Assembly (NCBI GenBank): GCA_945907225.1
Contig: CAMDSN010000018.1
Span: 1 to 14,216, forward strand
Length of the DNA: 14,216 nt
DNA from: Flavobacterium psychrophilum
GTDB taxonomy: Bacteria > Bacteroidota > Bacteroidia > Flavobacteriales > Flavobacteriaceae
Direction of reading: 5' to 3'
A model generated the notes under the pieces. The model was not told the DNA's origin. It searched no databases and saw nothing but the letters and a program-made list of their open reading frames with translations. Positions 7,493-13,600 of this stretch are shown here, one piece after another. Made by a program: the position numbers and the translations under genes. Each line of letters begins with the position of its first letter. Positions within the stretch are counted from its first letter, which is position 1.

Positions 7493-8377
7493 ATGTTAAA
7501 GAAAACACTATTACTAGAAAACAAGGCAAGTCTAACAACTAAAAATAAACAATTAATAATTAAAACAGAAAGTAGAGAAAGCTCTATTCCTATTGAAGAC
7601 ATTGGTTTTATAGTTATTGATAATGCCGAAATTTACTGCAGTATTAACACAATGAATTTACTCATAGAAAACAATTCCTCTGTAATAATTTGCAACACAA
7701 ACCACTTACCCAACGGAATGTTTTTAAATCTGAATAGCCATCATATACAGCAAGAAATTTTTAAAAATCAAATTAATGCAAGTATTCCTTTGAAAAAACA
7801 GTTGTGGCAACAAACCATAGTTGAGAAAATTACAAATCAAGGAATTCTTCTAGAAAAGATTACCGAATCAAAAAATAGTTTTGGGTTTTTAGCAAGCAAA
7901 GTATTGAGTGGTGATAGTTCAAATATGGAAGCTGTTGCGGCAAATTTTTATTGGAAATCATTTTTTGACATCAAATTTAAGCGTGAACGATTTGGTGATT
8001 ATCCCAACAATTTTTTGAATTATGGATATGCCATTCTTAGAGCAGCAACTGCTAGGTCGTTGTCTGGAAGTGGATTATTAAATACGCTTGGGATTCATCA
8101 TAAAAGTAAGTACAACGCTTTTGCTTTGGCAGATGACATTATGGAGCCCTTCCGTCCTTTGGTTGATGAAAAGGTATACGAGCTAATTCAAAAGTACGAA
8201 GAGCAAGAACTGAATACAGTTTTAAAATCGGAACTGTTACAAATTTTAACTCGAACAGTATATTTCAAAGATGAAAAAAGTCCATTAATGGTTGCATTAC
8301 AAAAAACAGCTAGCTCATTACAGCAATGTTATACCGGTGACAAAAAGAAGATTAAATATCCAAAATTATGGACTTAA
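7493..8377 (+). CDS. cas1: CRISPR-associated endonuclease Cas1 (type II)
   Basis: Cas1 is the integrase that, with Cas2, inserts new spacers at the array end. The 294-aa length fits type II Cas1. It has the N-terminal beta domain (about 1-85; IEDIGFIVIDNAEI) and the helical catalytic domain. The conserved metal-binding residues are visible: E146 (NMEAVAANFYWKSFF), H202/H203 (LGIHHKSKYNAF) and E218 (LADDIMEPFRPLVD). The start ATG at 7493 gives the normal MLKKTLLLEN family beginning. Its stop overlaps the cas2 start by 10 nt, so the two are coupled. Upstream, TACCTTAG (7466-7473) is one base off a -7 box; no strong promoter is seen. With cas2 and the array next to it, the adaptation module looks intact. 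Confidence 0.97.
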   Translation: MLKKTLLLENKASLTTKNKQLIIKTESRESSIPIEDIGFIVIDNAEIYCSINTMNLLIENNSSVIICNTNHLPNGMFLNLNSHHIQQEIFKNQINASIPLKKQLWQQTIVEKITNQGILLEKITESKNSFGFLASKVLSGDSSNMEAVAANFYWKSFFDIKFKRERFGDYPNNFLNYGYAILRAATARSLSGSGLLNTLGIHHKSKYNAFALADDIMEPFRPLVDEKVYELIQKYEEQELNTVLKSELLQILTRTVYFKDEKSPLMVALQKTASSLQQCYTGDKKKIKYPKLWT

Positions 8378-8697
8378 ACGGATATCGAATTATGTGGCTA
8401 TTTGTATTTTTTGACTTACCAACAGAAACCAAGAAAGACCGTAAAAATGCGTCTGGCTTTAGAAATAATTTACTTAAAGATGGATTTAGCATGATGCAAT
8501 ATTCTGTCTATGTCCGTCATTGTGCTAGTAGTGAAAGTGCTGATGTTCATGAAAAACGAATAAATAGATTATTACCATCATTAGGCAAAGTAAGTGTGTT
8601 ACGAATAACTGATAAACAATTTGGTAACATTCTTAACTTTTGGGGAAAAGCGGAAGTGCCAAAAGCACCTCAACCTACACAGTTAGAACTGTTTTAA
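8368..8697 (+). CDS. cas2: CRISPR-associated protein Cas2 (type II-C)
   Basis: Cas2 is the dimeric core of the Cas1-Cas2 spacer-integration complex. This 109-aa protein has the ferredoxin-like start WLFVFFDLPTETKKDRK with the conserved D16, then FRNNLLKDGFSMMQYSVYVRH, and ends in QLELF, a tail I recall from other Bacteroidetes II-C Cas2 proteins. I keep the ATG at 8368 rather than the in-frame Met9 because NGYRIMW before the first strand is typical of this group and the 10-nt overlap with cas1 suggests coupling. No csn2 or cas4 follows, which supports subtype II-C. A hairpin terminator begins 3 nt past the stop. Confidence 0.96.
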   Translation: MDLNGYRIMWLFVFFDLPTETKKDRKNASGFRNNLLKDGFSMMQYSVYVRHCASSESADVHEKRINRLLPSLGKVSVLRITDKQFGNILNFWGKAEVPKAPQPTQLELF

Positions 8698-8700
8698 AAC

Positions 8701-8751
8701 AAAAAAATGCCTCAATTATAGCTTATCATCCTATAAAAGAGGCGTTTTTTT
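8701..8751 (+). terminator. Terminator after cas1-cas2
   Basis: A long interrupted hairpin: GCCTC (8709-8713) pairs with GAGGC (8739-8743) and TTATAG (8716-8721) with CTATAA (8731-8736), separated by an AA/AA mismatch. It is preceded by seven A and followed by seven T (8745-8751). The flanking A and T tracts could make it work in both directions, which would also stop transcripts leaving the array on the minus strand. Confidence 0.8.
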
Positions 8752-8802
8752 AAACGATATTTCACTTTATTATTATGATTATCAGAAGGTAACAAGCTAA
8801 CT
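8752..8802. other. AT-rich segment between cas2 terminator and first repeat; candidate spacer-acquisition leader
   Basis: About 50 nt without a gene or clear promoter, next to the intact end of the array. Because the opposite end carries the truncated repeat, this side is the more likely integration end. This is inference; no known leader motif was recognised. Confidence 0.35.
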
Positions 8803-9821
8803 AATATCGTGTTTTCTAATCTTTAATCAAACCACAACATACCTTATAGGTTTAATTTGAAAGTCTATAATATCGTGTTTTCTAATCTTTAATCAAACCA
8901 CAACTAACTCAACTTGTGTAGCTACATCCATTTTAATATCGTGTTTTCTAATCTTTAATCAAACCACAACAATAACTGTCCGTTAGGTCGCCGCTGTCGT
9001 AATATCGTGTTTTCTAATCTTTAATCAAACCACAACTGTATATTGTTTTTTTAATTCAAATTGTAAAATATCGTGTTTTCTAATCTTTAATCAAACCACA
9101 ACATCTGCTTTCTCTAGTTGAATAGTTCCGTCAATATCGTGTTTTCTAATCTTTAATCAAACCACAACGGCTCTTTCTCTCTCTGCTATTATCTGTTTAA
9201 TATCGTGTTTTCTAATCTTTAATCAAACCACAACATAATGATAAGGTAAAAGAATGGAAGGAAGAATATCGTGTTTTCTAATCTTTAATCAAACCACAAC
9301 AACATTCGTATCAGCTAATCGATTAGCTTTAATATCGTGTTTTCTAATCTTTAATCAAACCACAACTTTACTACTCCACTTGCTCTGTTTACAGAAATAT
9401 CGTGTTTTCTAATCTTTAATCAAACCACAACATTGGTCTATAAAGCACCGCCATAGCCCTAAATATCGTGTTTTCTAATCTTTAATCAAACCACAACATC
9501 TTGTAAATTGTAAAAGTATATAAAATAAATATCGTGTTTTCTAATCTTTAATCAAACCACAACTTGTTCATCTGTTAGCTCATCAGCTTTTAAAATATCG
9601 TGTTTTCTAATCTTTAATCAAACCACAACAACTGATTCCTTTGCTTTTATAGTTTGCTTAATATCGTGTTTTCTAATCTTTAATCAAACCACAACGCTGT
9701 CATAGTCTCCTACAAAAATTCCACTAATATCGTGTTTTCTAATCTTTAATCAAACCACAACAATTCCGTTTATTTCAGTTACAAATGGCAGAATATCGTG
9801 TTTTCTAATCTTTAATCAAAC
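8803..9821 (-). CRISPR. Type II-C CRISPR array: 16 repeats, 15 spacers
   Basis: Fifteen full 36-bp repeats appear identical by eye (plus strand begins AATATCGTGTTTTCTAATC and ends TTTAATCAAACCACAAC), plus a 30-nt truncated repeat at 9792-9821. Repeats start at 8803, 8869, 8935, 9001, 9067, 9133, 9199, 9265, 9331, 9396, 9462, 9528, 9594, 9660, 9726 and 9792. Spacers are 30 nt except the ninth (9367-9395, 29 nt). The crRNA strand is inferred to be minus: there the repeat begins GTTGTGGTTTGATTAAAG, the orientation typical of II-C systems, and it is this strand that pairs with the tracrRNA anti-repeat at 13426-13451. No spacer is duplicated. Spacers could not be searched against phage or plasmid sequences here. 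Confidence 0.99.
9792..9821 (-). repeat. Truncated terminal CRISPR repeat
   Basis: The repeat matches for 30 nt and then diverges, losing the six bases CACAAC (plus strand). On the crRNA strand this removes the GTTGTG that would pair with the lower stem of the tracrRNA, so it cannot give a normal guide. Confidence 0.95.
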
Positions 9822-9863
9822 GTTTATGTCAAAGAACTATTTTTTTACTCCGACTTTCTTTTT

Positions 9864-9934
9864 GTCATTTAGACGAAGGAGGAATCTCTTCATTATCTCC
9901 ATATTATGTGATTTCTCCCGAAGGTCGAAATGAC
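9864..9934. repeat. REP-like palindromic element between array and cas9
   Basis: The left arm starts GTCATTTAGACGAAGGAGG (9864-9882) and continues AATC. The right arm, 9910-9934, begins GATTTCTCCC and ends TCGAAATGAC. They form an imperfect inverted repeat around a 23-nt centre. The GTCATTTCGAC...GAGAAATC type arm is, from memory, a very common dispersed intergenic palindrome in flavobacteria. No T-run follows either arm, so it is a poor terminator for cas9. Confidence 0.7.
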
Positions 9935-9944
9935 AAAACAATCA

Positions 9945-12900
9945 TTATACTTTCTGTATTTTACCTGAAACTGAAATTTTTACTTTTATTGGATTGTGCG
10001 TTGTCCAACCATTTTTTCCTAACCCAAAACTATTAATCTGTTGTTTTTCATCAGCATTTTGTATTGAAGATGTTTTAGCTATTCTAAAATAATAATCTCC
10101 TGAAGTGAATTTCTGAACTCTATACAAATGCTCCTTTATTAAATCATAATCTGGGGTTTCCCAATTAATTTCGTCTTGATTCAATCCCAATAAAAACATA
10201 TCATTTATATGTAATGTAGTTACTATCTCTTTGCCATCGGTTGGTAACTGATAAGCTGGTTGACCAGTTCGTTTTCTTTCCACTACTGTCCAAAAAGTAA
10301 CAACTTCTTCTTTTAAGTTTCCTTTTACATCTTTATAAATTAACACATGATGATTATTTCTAGGGTTTACCCATTGATTGATATTTTCCTTTAATTTTTC
10401 TGCCCTTCCAATGCTTTCTTTAATTCTTACTTTTAAAATTGGTATAGGATCTCCGTTTTTATTAGGTAAAAATATTTGAGGTTGTTTTATTCCATTTTCG
10501 TCAACTATGAAAAATGTATTTGGTGGAATCGTCCCCTTTACAAAACCTCCTAATTCTTGAATTCTTTTTAAGATTAATGTTTTGATAGTTTCATCAACAA
10601 CTTTTTCTAATTGTTTTTCGGTTGTTAAACTGTCTATTGGTTTTCTAACATGGTAGGCTTCTTCCCCATTAAAGTTTCTTTTACCAAAAACGGTTTCTTT
10701 ATGCAATTGCCCTCTAGCCGCAACTCCAACATTTTTATACTTCACCCCATTTTTTTCTGTGGTGTGGGTTCTTACTGTTATGTCATTAGTTGTTCGCTTA
10801 TGAGAAATTAAAATTTTATCAACAGCAAGTTCGGCATCTCTTCTAAAAGTTTCCCACGGTAATGGAAAATCTTTTAACTCCGATGCTCTGTTATACCTAT
10901 TCCATTTTGATAATTCCTGTACATAAGAAACTTTAGTACATGCCATAACCAAAGCATCAACAGCATGATGCCGATGGTCTTCCCTTGTTTTCTCATTTTC
11001 ATCATTCAATATGTTATTCATTCCCCATTTTTGGCGCAAGTTAGAAGTTGCTTGCCCTGGTGATACAATCACATTTTTGCAAACTTGCGAAAGGTATTCT
11101 TTAGCTTCTTTGCTAATGTAACGAGTATCATTCAATTGTCTTGATGAAAAATCATCATCAAACTTTATCTGTATAAATCGTTTAAATTTTTGATAGGCAT
11201 TAGGATATTCTTTTGTGTCAGAAAACAATTTCAAAGCACGCTCTTTTATACCACTCCAATTTTGTTCATCATTGCCATAAAACTCAAAGGGAGTTTTATC
11301 ACCTTTACGTCTGTTTTCATCAGCATAACACAAGGTTTTATTGTTAAAGCTATCATTCAAGGAACGGCTCCAAGGATGGATGTGTTCAATTTGAATCTCG
11401 CCAGTAAACAATTTATGAAGAGGAATAGGATTTCCTGTATAAGGACAGGTTTTTTTACATTCTTCCCATAGTTTGTATAACAAAATACTGTCGTGCGTTA
11501 TTCTTTGTCCTTCTTCTTCCAAACGGTCTTTTACTCTGTCATTTTCACGCTCTAACCGTTTTTGTTCTTTTCTAATTTTGTTACGTTGCATTTTTGAGAT
11601 TTTTAAATCTCTTGCCATTTCTACTTTTATTTCGTCTATTTTGCCATGCTCATCAATCAGTTCATTAACCAATTTACGTAACTCAAATAAGGCGGTAATC
11701 ACTATAGGATTTCTTATTGCTTGTAGTTCTTTATCGGCATCTTTACCAACTGGTAATTTATCAAGTAAAGTTTGAGCATCTATAGTAGCTGAATGATGAT
11801 ACAATTTTTTGAGTTCTTTATCCGTAAATCCAAACTCTTTACGAAGCAAGTCCTTTATAGTATCAATATAACCGCCTGATATTTTTGCTCTCACGATATC
11901 AGGTACATTATCAATTATAAAATTCTTTTGACTATCTGTAAGTGTTTCCCATTGTTCGCCAAAAGCATTTTTAATTCCGCCTAACGCCACAGCAATATCA
12001 TAAAGAAATCCTTTTTGTAAAAATGGTAAAATATTTCCAATAGCTTTTCTACTCAAACTGGCATAGCCGTCTTTTACGTTAAATTTAGAAATATCAATTG
12101 CTTGTTTTTCATCAAATCCCCAATTTTTAATAGCATATTCTTTTAAATTGGATTTACTGTCAAAAAAATATAACACATGCCAAATATCTTCTTGCTCTTT
12201 CTCTGTGAAATCAAACCATTTTTTTCCAAAGAACTTTTTATTAGCTAAATGGGATATAGTATGTGTGCCAACTATTTTATCATCATCCTTATAATTAAAT
12301 TTAAACTCCGCACTTTCCTTACCAATAGCTTTGCGTAGTTTTTTAAACTCAATCTTATCCAACAATAATAATTGTTCTATTATTAAATCTTTTTCTTCTT
12401 TTGATATATTTTTTCCGTTATATTCTACAGTATTTACCCATTGATAAATTCTAAAAAGTTCAACAGGAATAGCACTAATTGGGCATTTTGTTTTACTAGG
12501 TTCAAAAGAGCAATTTCCAACCAAATGTTTTTGCGAACGCAAAGGGCGTTGATGAAATAATATACCATCTATTTTATAACCGTCTTGCTTTCTCCCACCA
12601 AACAATTCTTTCAAATTATCATTTAAAACGGAATGAAATTTAGCTTGTTTGTTCCATATAACCTCAAACTCATCCACATACATTTTTCGGGTTGTGTAGC
12701 GGTTTCTAATACGCTCTAACCCATTTTGAAAAGGCTGATTATCTTTTGGGTAAATAGAGTATAAATAAGAACCTAAAGTTTGCCCATCAATACTCTCCAA
12801 AGTATCATCAATCCCTATTTTACCTTCTTTTAGATTGCCTTTAAAAATAGTCCCATCATCACTACCTCCTTTTCTACTATTACTCAAAAAACCTCGTCGT

Positions 12901-13316
12901 TGAATTAAATGATACAACAATCTTCCTATTTCTTCCAGGGTAAGTTTTTCGTTCAATGCTTTATGACGCAATTCGTAGGGATTTATAGCAAACCAAGAAG
13001 CTAATTTTGATGACGGAAATTCTTTTGTATTTTTCCAATCTTCAAAATCTTTTGTCTCCATAGGACACATTTTATGATTTGAAAGTGCTTGAAGTAATAC
13101 TTTCTTTCTTAATCTTCTTCTGAAAAATTGTCTTCTAACTCCTCTTGCTCCTGTTCTGCTTGCATTTTTTGAAATCTCACCATCGCCATCTCCTAAATTC
13201 TCAACACCCATTGGAAAAATTCTACTTCCAACTCCAAGTATTTTATTTTGCTTATCATCTATTAAAGCCCAACCAATGCTATTTGTTCCCAAATCTAACC
13301 CTAGTATTTTTGTCAT
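9945..13316 (-). CDS. cas9: CRISPR-associated endonuclease Cas9, type II-C, compact (1123 aa)
   Basis: Cas9 uses a crRNA:tracrRNA guide to cut matching DNA beside a PAM. The domains run in order: RuvC-I ILGLDLGTNSIGWAL with D8; an arginine-rich bridge helix (about 53-78, SRTGARGVRRQFFRRRLRKK); a helical recognition lobe to about 550; RuvC-II IKVEMARDLK with E566; HNH about 610-700 with IEHIHPWS (H645) and ADENRRKG (N668); and RuvC-III HHAVDALVMAC with H784 and D787. The II-C-type stretch AARGQLHKETVFG (866-878) precedes the PAM-interacting part (to 1123). All expected nuclease residues are present; the residue before the HNH His is Glu644 instead of Asp. It lies on the opposite strand to cas1-cas2, facing the array, and is divergent from the tracrRNA. 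No strong terminator follows it, so transcripts may enter the array. No exact -7 box precedes it. Confidence 0.98.
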   Translation of the reverse strand: MTKILGLDLGTNSIGWALIDDKQNKILGVGSRIFPMGVENLGDGDGEISKNASRTGARGVRRQFFRRRLRKKVLLQALSNHKMCPMETKDFEDWKNTKEFPSSKLASWFAINPYELRHKALNEKLTLEEIGRLLYHLIQRRGFLSNSRKGGSDDGTIFKGNLKEGKIGIDDTLESIDGQTLGSYLYSIYPKDNQPFQNGLERIRNRYTTRKMYVDEFEVIWNKQAKFHSVLNDNLKELFGGRKQDGYKIDGILFHQRPLRSQKHLVGNCSFEPSKTKCPISAIPVELFRIYQWVNTVEYNGKNISKEEKDLIIEQLLLLDKIEFKKLRKAIGKESAEFKFNYKDDDKIVGTHTISHLANKKFFGKKWFDFTEKEQEDIWHVLYFFDSKSNLKEYAIKNWGFDEKQAIDISKFNVKDGYASLSRKAIGNILPFLQKGFLYDIAVALGGIKNAFGEQWETLTDSQKNFIIDNVPDIVRAKISGGYIDTIKDLLRKEFGFTDKELKKLYHHSATIDAQTLLDKLPVGKDADKELQAIRNPIVITALFELRKLVNELIDEHGKIDEIKVEMARDLKISKMQRNKIRKEQKRLERENDRVKDRLEEEGQRITHDSILLYKLWEECKKTCPYTGNPIPLHKLFTGEIQIEHIHPWSRSLNDSFNNKTLCYADENRRKGDKTPFEFYGNDEQNWSGIKERALKLFSDTKEYPNAYQKFKRFIQIKFDDDFSSRQLNDTRYISKEAKEYLSQVCKNVIVSPGQATSNLRQKWGMNNILNDENEKTREDHRHHAVDALVMACTKVSYVQELSKWNRYNRASELKDFPLPWETFRRDAELAVDKILISHKRTTNDITVRTHTTEKNGVKYKNVGVAARGQLHKETVFGKRNFNGEEAYHVRKPIDSLTTEKQLEKVVDETIKTLILKRIQELGGFVKGTIPPNTFFIVDENGIKQPQIFLPNKNGDPIPILKVRIKESIGRAEKLKENINQWVNPRNNHHVLIYKDVKGNLKEEVVTFWTVVERKRTGQPAYQLPTDGKEIVTTLHINDMFLLGLNQDEINWETPDYDLIKEHLYRVQKFTSGDYYFRIAKTSSIQNADEKQQINSFGLGKNGWTTHNPIKVKISVSGKIQKV

Positions 13317-13405
13317 ATCAACTTGTTTTTAACAATTCATAAAACTAAACAAAAAATAATTAACTAAAATAAGGTTTTACACAAACAACCTTGATATTTT
13401 TTATT

Positions 13406-13413
13406 TACATTTG
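13406..13413 (+). promoter_or_regulatory. -7 box (TACATTTG) of the tracrRNA gene
   Basis: TACATTTG is an exact TAnnTTTG match placed so that transcription would begin around 13418-13421, just before the anti-repeat. The only nearby upstream TTG (13391-13393) leaves a 12-nt spacer, shorter than usual, so the -33 part is weak. Confidence 0.5.
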
Positions 13414-13418
13414 TTTTG

Positions 13419-13507
13419 ATTAAAATTTCTAATCTTTAATCTTATCACAATAAGGCTATATGCCGTAGATGAAAATCTTTAGTCCTGCTTCGGTGGGACT
13501 TTTTTTG
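13419..13507 (+). ncRNA. Predicted tracrRNA for the type II-C system
   Basis: The tracrRNA pairs with the crRNA repeat and anchors the guide in Cas9. The anti-repeat shares 16 nt with the plus-strand repeat, TTTCTAATCTTTAATC (13426-13441). A 4-nt mismatched bulge (TTAT, 13442-13445) and CACAAT (13446-13451) follow, the latter pairing with the crRNA 5' GTTGTG including one G-U. Next comes a small nexus-like hairpin GGC-TATAT-GCC (13454-13464), a linker, and a terminal hairpin AGTCCTGC-TTCG-GTGGGACT (13481-13500) running into a T-run to 13506. The start is inferred from the -7 box; the exact 5' end is uncertain. It diverges from cas9, whose ATG is about 100 nt away. Confidence 0.9.
13481..13506 (+). 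terminator. Intrinsic terminator of the tracrRNA
   Basis: An 8-bp stem with a TTCG tetraloop (AGTCCTGC / GTGGGACT, two G-U pairs) is followed by six more T. It doubles as the 3' hairpin of the tracrRNA and also shields the transketolase gene from upstream transcription. Confidence 0.9.
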
Positions 13508-13540
13508 TTTAAAAACATTAATAACTTCTAAATAAAGTTT

Positions 13541-13571
13541 TTGTCATTGGTGAAAATTAAAATTACTTTTG
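13541..13571 (+). promoter_or_regulatory. Complete Bacteroidetes-type promoter of the transketolase gene
   Basis: A TTG at 13541-13543 (within TTTTTG) is followed after 20 nt by TACTTTTG at 13564-13571. This matches the flavobacterial TTG / TAnnTTTG pair with a spacer in the usual 17-23 nt range. The start codon at 13601 is 29 nt downstream. Confidence 0.75.
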
Positions 13572-13600
13572 ACAGCATCTAATTTTTTTAACTACAAAAA

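Noticed and set aside
8803-9821. Array transcribed on the plus strand as a continuation of cas1-cas2
   Set aside because: A terminator lies between cas2 and the array, and the tracrRNA anti-repeat is complementary to the minus-strand repeat, so plus-strand transcripts could not form guides with it.
9864-9934. Intrinsic terminator of cas9
   Set aside because: The inverted repeat is imperfect, has a 23-nt loop and is not followed by T residues on the cas9 strand.
13145-13342. 65-codon plus-strand frame over the cas9 start, considered as an anti-CRISPR or small regulator
   Set aside because: Its composition mirrors the antisense of the arginine-rich Cas9 N-terminus; it has no promoter or leader and no independent support.
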